A DNA stretch of 64,000 bases from JBDTSW01 sp963799815 (GCA_963799815.1 CAWCYG010000006.1:186001-250000); one strand, 5' to 3'; numbered from the stretch's first letter, positions 43,552 to 52,180 are shown. Notes: generated from the letters alone by a model not told the origin. Numbers and translations: made by a program.

Positions 43552-44709
43552 ATGGGATCGTTGATCAGCTTCGAAGAGGCGCTCGCGCTGGGCGAGCTTG
43601 ACGACCACGACGAGATCGGCGAGTTGGTCGAGCGTGCGTGGACGGTTCGCCGCGAGCGCTTCGGCGACTCGACCGACCTGTGCTCACTCGTGAACGCCAA
43701 GTCGGGGGGCTGCGCCGAGGACTGCGGCTTCTGCGCGCAGTCGCGCTACGCCGAGGCAGACACGCCCATGCACGCGATGATGAGCCCGGAGCAGATCCTC
43801 GAGCACGCGCGCGCGGCCGAGGCTGCCGGCGCCCATCGCTTCTGCATGGTCACCCAGGGGCAGGGGCTCTCCAAGCGCGACTTCGAGGCGATCGTCGAGG
43901 GCGCGAAGCTCGTCTCCGAGCACACGAACCTGAAGCGCTGCGTCTCGGTTGGGCACATCTCGCCGGCTCGCGCCCGCACCCTCGCGGACGCGGGCGTTCA
44001 GCGTGTCCACCACAACGTCGAAACGGCGCGCTCGCACTACGACGAGGTCTCCACGACCGTCCGCTATGAGGGCCGGATCCGCACGATCGACGCCGTCAAG
44101 GACGCGGGACTGGAGACCTGCGTAGGTGGCATCTTGAACCTGGGCGAAACGCCGCGCCAGCGGGTGGAGATGGCCTTCGAGCTCGCAACGATCGAACCGA
44201 CATCGGTACCCATCAACCTTCTCAATCCGCGCCCGGGGACGAAGTTCGGAGACCGGCCGCTGATGGATCCCTGGGACGTGGTCAAGTGGGTCGCGATCTT
44301 CCGGCTCATCATTCCCGGTGCCCTCTTTCGCCTCTGTGGTGGCCGGGTCGAAAACCTCGACGAGCTGCAGCCACTCGCGATCAAGGCCGGGCTCAACGGG
44401 GTGATGATGGGGAACTTCCTTACCACGCTCGGAGTGGAGCCCGCTGACGACAGGCAGATGTTCGAGGACCTGGGGCTGAACGTCGGTCGGCAGACCGACA
44501 ACGGGTCGAACCCGCGCCCGGACAACCGCTCGGGATGGCTCGAGGGCCAGGCCCCGGCGACGCCGATCGACGATTTGATCGACTCCCAGGCCGAGGCGAA
44601 CTTCTGGGACCCCTCCACCCAGCTGCGCGTGATCAAGAAGCCCGGGAAGCCGCCCCCCTACCCGAGCCAGTCGTCGACCGGCGACCCTGGGGGCGCACGT
44701 ACAGCGTGA
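43552..44709 (+). CDS. bioB: Biotin synthase
   Basis: Radical SAM enzyme that inserts sulfur into dethiobiotin. The [4Fe-4S] motif is GGCAEDCGFCAQSRY. Other conserved parts are ICMVTQGQGLSKRD-like VTQGQGLSKRDF, VGGILNLGETPRQRVEMAFEL, PINLLNPRPGTKFGDRP and NGVMMGNFLTTLG. I choose ATG 43552 (MGSLISFEEAL). GTG 43525 adds nine residues. The protein has about 75 extra residues after the usual end (from FEDLGLNVG), Pro/Asn-rich with a FWDPSTQLRVIKKPGK segment. It overlaps bioF by GTGA. Confidence 0.94.
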   Translation: MGSLISFEEALALGELDDHDEIGELVERAWTVRRERFGDSTDLCSLVNAKSGGCAEDCGFCAQSRYAEADTPMHAMMSPEQILEHARAAEAAGAHRFCMVTQGQGLSKRDFEAIVEGAKLVSEHTNLKRCVSVGHISPARARTLADAGVQRVHHNVETARSHYDEVSTTVRYEGRIRTIDAVKDAGLETCVGGILNLGETPRQRVEMAFELATIEPTSVPINLLNPRPGTKFGDRPLMDPWDVVKWVAIFRLIIPGALFRLCGGRVENLDELQPLAIKAGLNGVMMGNFLTTLGVEPADDRQMFEDLGLNVGRQTDNGSNPRPDNRSGWLEGQAPATPIDDLIDSQAEANFWDPSTQLRVIKKPGKPPPYPSQSSTGDPGGARTA

Positions 44710-45926
44710 TCGACGTCGCGGCCAGGCTCGAGGAGCTTCGGCGCAGCGGCCTGCACCGCCGGCTTCGATTGATCGAGGGTCCGCAGGGCCCCCGGGTCCT
44801 GCTCGACGGCGGCGAGGTGCTGCTGCTGTGCTCGAACAACTACCTGGGACTGGCCGACCACCCCAAGGTGCGCGAAGCGGCCGCCGAAGCCGCCGATCGG
44901 TTCGGGGCAGGCGCCGGAGCATCGCGCCTCGTCTCGGGCACGATGACGCTTCACCGCCGGCTCGAACAGCAGCTCGCGGATTTCAAGGGCTCCGAGGCGG
45001 CGCTGCTCTTCGGCTCCGGCTACATGGCGAACTCCGGAACGGTCTCGGCGCTGGTCGGCAAGGGGGAGGTCGTCTTCTCGGACGAGCTCAACCACGCATC
45101 GATCATCGACGGCTGCCGGCTGAGTCGGGCGGAGACCTTCGTCTATCGGCACCGCGATACCGAGCACCTCGAGTGGGGGCTGCGGCGCGCCGGTCGCGGG
45201 GCTGGGCTCATCGTCTCGGACTCCGTCTTCTCGATGGACGGCGACGTCGCGCCCCTGGCAGAGCTCCACGACCTCGCCCTGAGGTACTCCTGCCTGCTGA
45301 TGGTCGACGAGGCTCACGCGACCGGGGCGCTGGGCCCGGGTGGCCGCGGCGCGGTGGCGGCGGCAGGCCTTTCGGGCGCTGTCGATGTCGTGGTGGGCAC
45401 CCTCGGCAAGGCGCTCGGGGGCTACGGCGCCTACGTCTGCTCGAGCGCACAGATCGCGGAGCTGCTCGTCAACACCGCGCGGCCCTTCATCTACTCAACC
45501 GCGCCTCCACCGCCGTCGGTCGGTGCCGCGCTCGCGGCCCTCGCGATCCTTCGCTCGCGCCCCGGGCTAGCCGAGCAGCTCCGGCGCAACGGGGCCGTTC
45601 TGCGCGAGGGGCTCGCCGCACAAGGCCTGGAGCTCGGCGCCTCGCGCACTCACATCGTGCCGGTGATGGTTGGCGACGCCAGGCGGGCGATGGCGCTCTG
45701 CGAGCGCTCGCTGGAGCAGGGGGTCTTCGCCCAGGCCATCCGCCCGCCAACGGTTCCCGAGGGGACCTCGCGGCTGCGGCTCGCGGTGATGGCGACCCAC
45801 TCGGCCGACGAGTTGCGGCTCGCGGCGCGCGTGATCGGCCGCTCGGCCCGCGCGATCGGCGTGGCGGACGAGCGCCCCGGCGGTGCCCGGACCGGCTCGC
45901 ACGCGCGCATCGAACGCGCCGCCTGA
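44706..45926 (+). CDS. bioF: 8-amino-7-oxononanoate synthase
   Basis: A 406-aa PLP alpha-oxoamine synthase joining pimeloyl-CoA or -ACP with alanine. SNNYLGLADHPKV, GAGASRLVSGTMTLHRRLE, LLMVDEAHATGALGPGG and the PLP lysine in VVGTLGKALGGYGAYV are present. The start is the GTG overlapping the bioB stop. The C-terminal about 20 residues (DERPGGARTGSHARIERAA) lie beyond the family end. Genes bioC and bioH for pimelate synthesis are not in the window. Confidence 0.93.
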   Translation: MIDVAARLEELRRSGLHRRLRLIEGPQGPRVLLDGGEVLLLCSNNYLGLADHPKVREAAAEAADRFGAGAGASRLVSGTMTLHRRLEQQLADFKGSEAALLFGSGYMANSGTVSALVGKGEVVFSDELNHASIIDGCRLSRAETFVYRHRDTEHLEWGLRRAGRGAGLIVSDSVFSMDGDVAPLAELHDLALRYSCLLMVDEAHATGALGPGGRGAVAAAGLSGAVDVVVGTLGKALGGYGAYVCSSAQIAELLVNTARPFIYSTAPPPPSVGAALAALAILRSRPGLAEQLRRNGAVLREGLAAQGLELGASRTHIVPVMVGDARRAMALCERSLEQGVFAQAIRPPTVPEGTSRLRLAVMATHSADELRLAARVIGRSARAIGVADERPGGARTGSHARIERAA

Positions 45927-45945
45927 GGCCTAGGGTGGCGGGGGC

Positions 45946-46572
45946 GTGATCGGCCCAGCGGACCTCACCGAGATCGACGAGGACCTGTGGCGGTGGACCG
46001 TGCGGCACCCCCAGTGGGCGGCCGGAGCGAAGCCGGAGAGCCCGGCAGACTGGCCCCGTGAGGTCGGCAGCGTTGCCTTCGCCGCGCCCGACGCACTCGT
46101 CCTCGTTGACCCACTGATGCCGGCCAAGGGCGAGGCGCTGTGGGCCTGGCTCGACGCACGTGTGGCAGAGAGCGACGGGCGGGCGGTCGTGCTGACAACG
46201 GTCAGGTGGCATCGGCGCAGCCGCGAGGCGCTGGTGGGCCGCTACGGGGCGAGCACGTCGCGCGCGGCCAAGAACCTCCCGACGGGGGTCGAGACGATCC
46301 CGATCCGCCGTGCCGGGGAGACGATGGTGTGGATTCCTGCGCGCCGCACGCTCGTGCCCGGCGACCGCCTGCTTGGCGACGACCGCGGCGGCCTGCGGCT
46401 GCCGCCGGCGTCCTGGCTCGGCTACCTGGCGGGTGAGTTCGGCCTGGATGATCTGCGGCTGGCGCTGCGGCCCCTGCTCGACCTCGACGCCCAGCGGGTG
46501 CTCGTCTCCCATGGACAGCCGGTCCTTCGCGGGGGGCGCGATGCGATCGCGCGCGCGCTCGAGTCGGGATGA
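45946..46572 (+). CDS. Degenerate metallo-beta-lactamase-like protein inside the biotin operon
   Basis: A 208-aa protein beginning at a GTG (45946), 19 bases after bioF and overlapping bioD by ATGA. The layout fits a small MBL fold: EIDEDLWRWTVRHPQWAA, ALVLVDPLMPAKGEALWAWLD, VVLTTVRWHRRSREALVGRYGA, then VLVSHGQPVLRGGRDAIARAL. The HxHxDH site reads TTVRWHRRSREA, so only one His remains. It resembles the 38854 protein in design. The tight coupling suggests a biotin-related job, but none is known to me. Confidence 0.72.
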   Translation: MIGPADLTEIDEDLWRWTVRHPQWAAGAKPESPADWPREVGSVAFAAPDALVLVDPLMPAKGEALWAWLDARVAESDGRAVVLTTVRWHRRSREALVGRYGASTSRAAKNLPTGVETIPIRRAGETMVWIPARRTLVPGDRLLGDDRGGLRLPPASWLGYLAGEFGLDDLRLALRPLLDLDAQRVLVSHGQPVLRGGRDAIARALESG

Positions 46573-47270
46573 GGGGCCTCTTCGTCACCGGCACCGGGAC
46601 CGAGGTCGGAAAGACGGTCGTTGCGGCGGTGATCGCGCGCACGCTGGTTGCCGACGGCGAGCGCGTGGCCGTCTTCAAGCCGGCGGTGAGCGGCTTGGAC
46701 GACTACGAAGGGAGTGAGCGGCTTCCGGACCACGAGCTGCTGCGCATGGCCGCGGGCTCTAAGCAAGGCGACGACGAGGTGTCGCCCTATCGCTACGGCC
46801 CGCCGGCATCGCCCCATCTCGCCGCTGAGCTGGCGGGCGAGTGGATCGACCCGCAGCGCCTGGTCACGGCGGCGCGGGCGACTGTCGCCGACGCCAACGT
46901 GCTGGTCTGCGAGGGCGTCGGCGGGTTCCTCGTCCCTCTCACGCTCGGCTATCTGGTGCGTGATTTCGCCCGCGAGCTGGGGCTGCCCGTCGTGATCGCC
47001 GCCTCGCCCGCCCTCGGGACGATCAACCACACGCTGCTTACGGTGGAGGCGGTTCGTGCCGTGGGGCTGGAGGTGGTCGCCGTCGTGCTCACTCCGTGGC
47101 CGCAGCGGCCTGGCCAAGTTGAGGAGTCGAATCGCGAGGCGCTGGTCAGGCTGGGCGGGATCGCGGTGGAGGTGCTTCCCTGGGTTGAGGTCTCCGAGCC
47201 GGAGTCTTGGCCGCCTTTGCGCGTGCCGGGTCTCGCCGATGGCCGAGAAACCCGCGATAGTTCCGGCTAA
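46569..47270 (+). CDS. bioD: Dethiobiotin synthetase
   Basis: A 233-aa ATP-dependent carboxylase closing the ureido ring. GLFVTGTGTEVGKTVVAAVIART contains the P-loop. AVFKPAVSGLDDY, CEGVGGFLVPLTLGYLVRDFA and TINHTLLTVEAVRA are family segments. It starts at an ATG overlapping the previous gene (ATGA). The stop at 47268-47270 lies in the loop of a strong inverted repeat (47237-47281). Confidence 0.93.
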   Translation: MRGLFVTGTGTEVGKTVVAAVIARTLVADGERVAVFKPAVSGLDDYEGSERLPDHELLRMAAGSKQGDDEVSPYRYGPPASPHLAAELAGEWIDPQRLVTAARATVADANVLVCEGVGGFLVPLTLGYLVRDFARELGLPVVIAASPALGTINHTLLTVEAVRAVGLEVVAVVLTPWPQRPGQVEESNREALVRLGGIAVEVLPWVEVSEPESWPPLRVPGLADGRETRDSSG

Positions 47271-47285
47271 CTCGGCCATCGCGGG
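47237..47285 (+). promoter_or_regulatory. Two mutually exclusive hairpins between bioD and bioA
   Basis: Hairpin A pairs CGATGGCCGAG (47237-47247) with CTCGGCCATCG (47271-47281), 11 perfect pairs. Hairpin B pairs CCCGCGAT (47251-47258) with ATCGCGGG (47278-47285), 8 perfect pairs. Their right arms share 47278-47281, so only one can form at a time. The bioD stop codon sits between the arms, so ribosome position could choose. No U-tract follows. Confidence 0.45.
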
Positions 47286-47343
47286 CCAACCTCTCTCGAA
47301 TGCCCCGATTTGCCGCCGGGCCGGTTTCTAGTGTCGGCAGGCG

Positions 47344-48663
47344 ATGAGTGATCGAATCGCGGAGCTGGACGCGCGCTACCTGTGGCACCCGTTCACGCAG
47401 CAGCGCGACTGGGAGGGCTCGGGGGCGCCGGTCATCGAGCGGGCCGAGGGGTCTCACCTGATCGACACCGAGGGGCGTCGCTACATCGATGGCGTTTCGT
47501 CGCTTTGGTGCAACATCCACGGCCATCGCCACGAGGGCATCGACGAGGCGATCCGCTCCCAGCTCGATCGCGTCGCCCATTCCACGATGCTCGGCCTGAC
47601 CCATCCCACCGCGGCGCTGCTCGCCGCGAAGCTGGTCGAGCTCGCGCCGCCGGGTCTGCGTCGCGTCTTTTTCTCCGACTCTGGCTCGACGGCGACGGAG
47701 ATCGCGCTGAAGATGGCGTTCCAGTACTTCGCTCAGCAGGCTGGCGCCGACCGGCGGCGGACATCCTTCGTCTCCCTGCGGGACGCCTACCATGGGGACA
47801 CGCTCGGGGCCGTATCGGTGGGCGGCATCGATCTCTTCCACTCCGCCTACCGGCCGCTGCTCTTCGACGCCCATCAGGTGCCGGCCGGCGACGCGGAAGC
47901 TCTCGAGCGGACCCTGGCGCAACACGGCGAGCAGGTCGCGGCCGTGATCCTGGAGCCGCTCGTGCAGGGAGCGGCCGGGATCCGGGTGCAGCCTCCGGGC
48001 TATCTCAGTCGCGTTCGCGAGCTCTGCGACCGTCATGGCGTGCTCCTCATCGCCGACGAGGTGGCGACGGGCTTCGGGCGCACCGGGACGATGTTCGCTT
48101 GCGAGCAGGAGCGCGTCTCCCCCGACTTCCTCTGCCTTGGCAAGGGGCTCACAGGGGGCTACATGCCGCTGGCGGCGACGCTCGCGACCGAGCGCGTTTA
48201 CGAGGGCTTTCTCGGCGCCCCCGAGGAGTACCGCACGTTCTTCCACGGCCACACCTTCACCGGGAACCCGCTGGCCTGCGCCGCCGGGCTCGCGAGCCTC
48301 GAGGCGTTCGAAGCCGAGAGCACGCTGCTGCGCCTGCAGCCCAAGATCCGGGTTCTCGGCGAGCTGCTCGCCGAGGTTGCAGCGATGCCGGAAGTCGCGG
48401 AGGTCCGTGGCCGCGGCTTCATGGTGGGTATCGACCTCGGCGAGGATCACCCGGTCGAGCTGCGGATGGGCCACAGGGTGACCGTCGAGGCGCGCGAGCG
48501 CGGCGCCATCATCCGGCCGCTGGGCGACACGATGGTGCTGATGCCGCCGCTGGCGATCTCCCACGCCGACCTCCGGCGCCTGGTCGAGATCACCGCGGAG
48601 TCGATCAGGTCGGCGCAGGCGTCCGCGTACGGGGGCTCGCACGACCTGGCAGCGGCGGCCTAG
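47344..48663 (+). CDS. bioA: Adenosylmethionine--8-amino-7-oxononanoate aminotransferase
   Basis: A 439-aa class III PLP aminotransferase that makes 7,8-diaminopelargonate from SAM and the bioF product. DARYLWHPFTQQRDWEG is the BioA-specific N-terminus, SLWCNIHGHRHEGIDEAI and FFSDSGSTATEIALKMAFQY follow, and the PLP lysine is in LCLGKGLTGGYMPLAAT. A TAGTGT -10 candidate at 47329-47334 precedes the ATG by 9 bases, so bioA may also be transcribed on its own. The gap to bioD (73 bases) holds alternative hairpins. Confidence 0.94.
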   Translation: MSDRIAELDARYLWHPFTQQRDWEGSGAPVIERAEGSHLIDTEGRRYIDGVSSLWCNIHGHRHEGIDEAIRSQLDRVAHSTMLGLTHPTAALLAAKLVELAPPGLRRVFFSDSGSTATEIALKMAFQYFAQQAGADRRRTSFVSLRDAYHGDTLGAVSVGGIDLFHSAYRPLLFDAHQVPAGDAEALERTLAQHGEQVAAVILEPLVQGAAGIRVQPPGYLSRVRELCDRHGVLLIADEVATGFGRTGTMFACEQERVSPDFLCLGKGLTGGYMPLAATLATERVYEGFLGAPEEYRTFFHGHTFTGNPLACAAGLASLEAFEAESTLLRLQPKIRVLGELLAEVAAMPEVAEVRGRGFMVGIDLGEDHPVELRMGHRVTVEARERGAIIRPLGDTMVLMPPLAISHADLRRLVEITAESIRSAQASAYGGSHDLAAAA

Positions 48664-48675
48664 GTCGACCCAGGC

Positions 48676-49164
48676 TTAGCTGGTGCCGGGCCAGAGTCCC
48701 CCGTCCGGCCGACCCGCTTCCTCCGCCCGCGTGCGAGATGCGTCCTCGGCCGCGTGCTGGGAGTCGAGACCCGCCTGCTCGAAGCCGTCCTGCCATGTCT
48801 CGAACACGCAACAGCGGATCATTTGGCCAGCCTCGAGGACGCAGAGGACGGAGCTCTTTCGCATCCGGTCCTCGCCCGTCTCTCGATGGGTGCCACGTTC
48901 CGTCAGGAGGACCAGAACATGGCCCGGATCCGCGTCGATGTAGCGGTCGATCCGTGGTGCGTATCCGTCCCAGTCGCCGATCCAGCGAAGGATCCCGGCG
49001 CGAAATCCCTCGAGCCCGCGATAGGTCCTCCCCTCCGGAGCGATCGGATCGGGAAGCACGAACTCTCCCTGTGGATGCACCATGCCGAGCGCTCCCTCGA
49101 TGTCACCGTCGACGTAAAGACGCCCGGCCTCGCGGACAATCGCAAGCTCCTCCGACTCTTCCAT
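48676..49164 (-). CDS. SnoaL/NTF2-like fold protein
   Basis: A 162-aa protein (ATG 49164). The N-terminal two-thirds fit the NTF2-like cone: ELAIVREAGRLYVDGDIEGALGMVHPQGEFVLPDP, RGLEGFRAGILRWIGDW, HVLVLLTERGTHRETG. The rest is a polar tail (EDASRTRAEEAGRPDGG). Such domains bind small ligands or act as hydratases or isomerases. No catalytic residue can be assigned here. It is convergent with bioA, with 12 bases between the ends. Confidence 0.72.
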   Translation of the reverse strand: MEESEELAIVREAGRLYVDGDIEGALGMVHPQGEFVLPDPIAPEGRTYRGLEGFRAGILRWIGDWDGYAPRIDRYIDADPGHVLVLLTERGTHRETGEDRMRKSSVLCVLEAGQMIRCCVFETWQDGFEQAGLDSQHAAEDASRTRAEEAGRPDGGLWPGTS

Positions 49165-49233
49165 ACGGCCCCCGCCCATAACCGCGGCAATCTACTCGGC
49201 TTGCAGCGGTTGCGACGCCTTGAAGAGGAGTAG

Positions 49234-49419
49234 CTACTCCTCGTAGGGCTCGAAGTCCGACTTGCGGGCGCCGCAGACCGGGCAGAACCACGAGTCGGGA
49301 ATGTCATCGAAGGGGGTGCCCGGCGGGATTCCGCCGTCGGGGTCGCCCTCGTCCGGGTCGTAGATGAACCCGCACGACGTGCACATCCAGAGCTGCTTCG
49401 TTGCCGTTCCCGCCTCCAC
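49234..49419 (-). CDS. Rubredoxin
   Basis: A 61-aa rubredoxin with a single Fe(Cys)4 site: MCTSCGFIYDPDEGDPDGGIPPGTPFDD and SWFCPVCGARKSDFEPYEE. The GTG at 49419 is preceded exactly 7 bases upstream by TACGCT (49427-49432, minus strand), a -10 box, so this start gives a leaderless mRNA. Starting at the internal Met (49386) would give the bare 50-residue domain. It probably donates electrons to an alkane hydroxylase or oxidative-stress enzyme, but no partner is adjacent. Confidence 0.9.
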   Translation of the reverse strand: MEAGTATKQLWMCTSCGFIYDPDEGDPDGGIPPGTPFDDIPDSWFCPVCGARKSDFEPYEE

Positions 49420-49453
49420 CGGCGCCAGCGTAGCGAAGTAGATTTGGGCTCGG

Positions 49454-50068
49454 ATGAGCGCCGACGCCCCAACGCCACGCCCGGCCGCCACGATCATCCT
49501 CTTGCGTCGCGGCGGCCGGCATTCGGACCGTGGACTCGAGGTCTTGATGGCCCGCCGCACGGACGAGGCGAGCTTCATGCCAGGCGTCTGGGTCTTCCCG
49601 GGGGGTGCTCTGGACGCCGCCGAGCTGGAGGGCCGCGACCCGGAGAGGGCCCACCGCATCTGCGCCATCCGCGAGCTGGCCGAAGAGGCCGGTGTGGAGC
49701 TCGGCGAGGGGGCGGAGCTCTTGCCCTGGTCGCGCTGGGTCACGCCGGAACCCTCATCGGTGCGTTTCGACACCCGCTTCTACGTGGCGCTCGCACCGCC
49801 GCACTCCGCCCCTCAGCCCGACGCCGGCGAGATCACCGAGGTGGCGTGGATCTCCCCCGCCGACGCGCTGCGTCGCCATCAAGCCGGGGAGCTTCGGCTG
49901 GTGTTCCCGACCATCAAGAACCTGGAGGCGCTCCTCCCCCACCCCTCCGCCGACGAGGTGCTCGCGGCCGCGCGCGACCGGCGGGTCGATCTCATCCTTC
50001 CCAAGGTGCTGGGATCTCGCAAGAATTGGCGCGTGGCGCTGCCAGGCGACCCCGATTACCCGGCATGA
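49454..50068 (+). CDS. NUDIX hydrolase
   Basis: A 204-aa NUDIX protein. The Nudix box is split by an insert: PGGALDAAELEG...AIRELAEEAGVEL, with the REx2EE core intact. The insert and the later VFPTIKNLEALLPHPSADEVLAAAR tail resemble the NUDT19-like CoA-diphosphatase group. It would hydrolyse a nucleoside diphosphate linked to another moiety, possibly CoA. It overlaps the flavin-fold gene by ATGA and starts 9 bases after TAGATT (49439-49444). Confidence 0.87.
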   Translation: MSADAPTPRPAATIILLRRGGRHSDRGLEVLMARRTDEASFMPGVWVFPGGALDAAELEGRDPERAHRICAIRELAEEAGVELGEGAELLPWSRWVTPEPSSVRFDTRFYVALAPPHSAPQPDAGEITEVAWISPADALRRHQAGELRLVFPTIKNLEALLPHPSADEVLAAARDRRVDLILPKVLGSRKNWRVALPGDPDYPA

Positions 50069-51036
50069 CCTCGAGTCTCCCGCGCGAGATCCGCAACGCC
50101 TTCGAGGGCTTCATCACGACGGAGTTCACGACGATCGACGCCGGCGGACAGCCGATCACGTGGCCGGTCACCCCCTACTACTCGCAGGGCGCCTCGACGA
50201 TCGACGTCACCACCGGCATCGGCTACCCGAAGAAGGCGAACGACGCCAAGCGCAACCCGCGGGTCTCGCTGCTCTTCTCCGACCCCACCGGCTTTCCGAA
50301 GGCGGGGTCGAGTCGCGTGCTGGTGCAGGGCACGGCCGATGTCGACGACGAGAACCTCGACGCCAATCACGAGCGCTACAGGCGCGAGTCCGCTGTGAAG
50401 CTCCCGTCCACGAAGGACATGTATCCGCCGAAGCCGCTACTCGGGCTCTTTCACTGGTACTTCGCCCGCGTGTACGTCAAGGTCCGCCCCGAGCGCGTGT
50501 TCGTTTGGCCAGACGGCGACTTCACTGCGCCGCTCGTCGTCCACGATGCGCATCTCGAGGAGGTCCGCTCAGGGCACAGCGAGGAGCCGGCGGCGAACCT
50601 GGAACCGGCCGCAGGCGGCGCCACGGCCTGGGATGAGCGCATCGAGCAGCTCGGCAAGCGTCATACCCATGCCGTCATCTCGTGGGTGGCGCCTGACGGC
50701 TTCCCGCTCAGTGTCCGACTTCCCGTACGCGCCGAGCCCGCCTCGCACCGCATCGAGATCGAGAGCGAGCCGGCCGGCGTGGCCCTCGCGGAGGGAAGGG
50801 CATGCGTGGTCGCTCACCGCCACGATCCGGAGTTCACGTGGCAGGAGAACTTCCAGGTCCGCGGCGACCTCTTCCGAGACGGCGATTCCTGGGCCCTCGT
50901 CCCCCACAAGCTTGTCGGCGGCTTCGAGCTGCCCAAGTCGAAGCTGAAGCTGATCCGCGCGAACTTCCAGAAATCGCTTCGCTACGCGAAAACGGCGCGG
51001 GAGGAGATGAAGCGGCGGAGGGCTGCGGGGCGGTAG
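50065..51036 (+). CDS. Pyridoxamine 5'-phosphate oxidase-type split-barrel protein, two-domain
   Basis: A 323-aa protein that looks like two FMN-binding split barrels in tandem. The first is about residues 5-150 (ITTEFTTIDAGGQPITWPVTPYY, TGIGYPKKANDAKRNPRVSLLFSDP). The second is about residues 195-310 (AVISWVAPDGFPLSVRLPVRAEP, GRACVVAHRHDPEFTWQENFQVRGDL). The C-terminus is a basic helix (FQKSLRYAKTAREEMKRRRAAGR). Flavin, F420 or heme binding are all possible. It is translationally coupled to the NUDIX gene. Confidence 0.78.
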   Translation: MTSSLPREIRNAFEGFITTEFTTIDAGGQPITWPVTPYYSQGASTIDVTTGIGYPKKANDAKRNPRVSLLFSDPTGFPKAGSSRVLVQGTADVDDENLDANHERYRRESAVKLPSTKDMYPPKPLLGLFHWYFARVYVKVRPERVFVWPDGDFTAPLVVHDAHLEEVRSGHSEEPAANLEPAAGGATAWDERIEQLGKRHTHAVISWVAPDGFPLSVRLPVRAEPASHRIEIESEPAGVALAEGRACVVAHRHDPEFTWQENFQVRGDLFRDGDSWALVPHKLVGGFELPKSKLKLIRANFQKSLRYAKTAREEMKRRRAAGR

Positions 51037-51062
51037 GCCGGGCAGGGGCGTCGCCGCGTCCC

Positions 51063-51740
51063 TCACCCCGGGAACGGCTCAAGCCCCGCGTGCCACGGGC
51101 CCGCCTCGTACGTGTGCACTCCGTGCTCGGCGACCTCGCGGTAGACCCGGGTGAAGAGGCCGGCGCCCGAGTCGAGGGCAAGCTCGTACTCCTCGCGTGA
51201 GCGCTCGCGCAGGCGCCAGTGGAAGTAGATCTGTTGCTCGGAGACGCCGAAGTCGATCTCGCGGTCGATGGTGGTCACCCAGTCGAGGAAGCCGGGGCCG
51301 AACATCTCGCGCAATGCGACGGGGTCGTACTCGCGCGGCACGGTGGCCAGGAAACGCTCGTTGAACTCGATCGACTCGAACTCGACCTTGTGGCGCGAGG
51401 CGCGCCGCTCGATCAGGTCCTCGGCGTTGGCCTCGAGCGACTCGACGTTGAACGGCGGCATTGCCTGAGCGAGGTCGGGTGCGTGCGACTTCTCAAGAAC
51501 CGCTCGCGGCACCACAAATTTGGAGAACAACCCGCCCTCCTCTCGCTCGTCGGCATCACACGATGCGCCCCAGAAGCCGGGGGCGAGCTGCCCGGTCAGC
51601 CGGTTTGTGCCACCTGGGCACAGCGCCGCAGGCCCGCCGCGGGGGTTGAGGCCGCCCACCTCGTCGTAGCGCAGCTCCCGCCGCTTGGCCACGGCCTGGA
51701 CGATCTCAGCCCAGGCGGCGGTGTCTTCCTTGGCGCCCAC
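51063..51740 (-). CDS. Conserved-looking hypothetical protein at the end of the mce operon
   Basis: A 225-aa protein from a GTG start, 11 bases after the SCP2 stop. No signal peptide or transmembrane helix is obvious. It has two cysteines (ALCPGG, GASCDAD) and patches such as GGLFSKFVVPRAVLEKSHAPDLAQAMPPFNVESL and EYDPVALREMFGPGFLDWVTTIDREIDFGVSEQQIYFHWR. I do not recognise the family. Its place after mce and SCP2 suggests lipid handling. Confidence that it is a real gene comes from operon spacing and codon pattern. Confidence 0.65.
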   Translation of the reverse strand: MGAKEDTAAWAEIVQAVAKRRELRYDEVGGLNPRGGPAALCPGGTNRLTGQLAPGFWGASCDADEREEGGLFSKFVVPRAVLEKSHAPDLAQAMPPFNVESLEANAEDLIERRASRHKVEFESIEFNERFLATVPREYDPVALREMFGPGFLDWVTTIDREIDFGVSEQQIYFHWRLRERSREEYELALDSGAGLFTRVYREVAEHGVHTYEAGPWHAGLEPFPG

Positions 51741-51751
51741 CGTCGCCGGGC

Positions 51752-52168
51752 TCAGACCTCGGTGAGATCCTCGCGGCCCTGCTCGATGAGCTGAGCCTTG
51801 TAGCGCGGGAAGACCGGCTTCGCCAGCGGCACCAGTCGAAGCACCTTCTGCACCGGCCCCTCGCCCTTGATCTCGCCCTGGGCCATCGCGCTCGTCACGT
51901 TCACCTGTCCGAGCCAGAAGCGATGCGCCGTGTCCGCGGCCATCGTCATCACGACCTCCGGCTCCATCTCCGACTCGCCGAAGTCGACGTCGCCCGGCTG
52001 CCCCTCCTGCAGGCGGACTGTGATCGCCGACTCAGGCTCGGAGTACTCGTAGCGAACGATCGTGTTGGCGCGCCGGAACTTCGGCGCGAGCTCGTCGTCG
52101 TTGACGATTTCCGCGAAGAGCTTGCCGAGCGTCTCGTAGACCTCGTCGGCGGTCTCGAAGTAGGCCAT
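51752..52168 (-). CDS. SCP2 sterol-binding domain protein
   Basis: A 138-aa single SCP2 domain: MAYFETADEVYETLGKLFAEIVNDDELAPKFR, ITVRLQEGQPGDVDFGESEMEPEVVMTMAADTAHRFWLGQVNVTSAMAQGEIKGEGPVQKVLRLVPL. Unlike the 34883 gene it has no long N-terminal extension. It follows the sixth mce gene by 12 bases, so it is likely co-transcribed and may receive lipid or sterol delivered by the Mce complex. Confidence 0.85.
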   Translation of the reverse strand: MAYFETADEVYETLGKLFAEIVNDDELAPKFRRANTIVRYEYSEPESAITVRLQEGQPGDVDFGESEMEPEVVMTMAADTAHRFWLGQVNVTSAMAQGEIKGEGPVQKVLRLVPLAKPVFPRYKAQLIEQGREDLTEV

Positions 52169-52180
52169 GCGGCCTGGACC

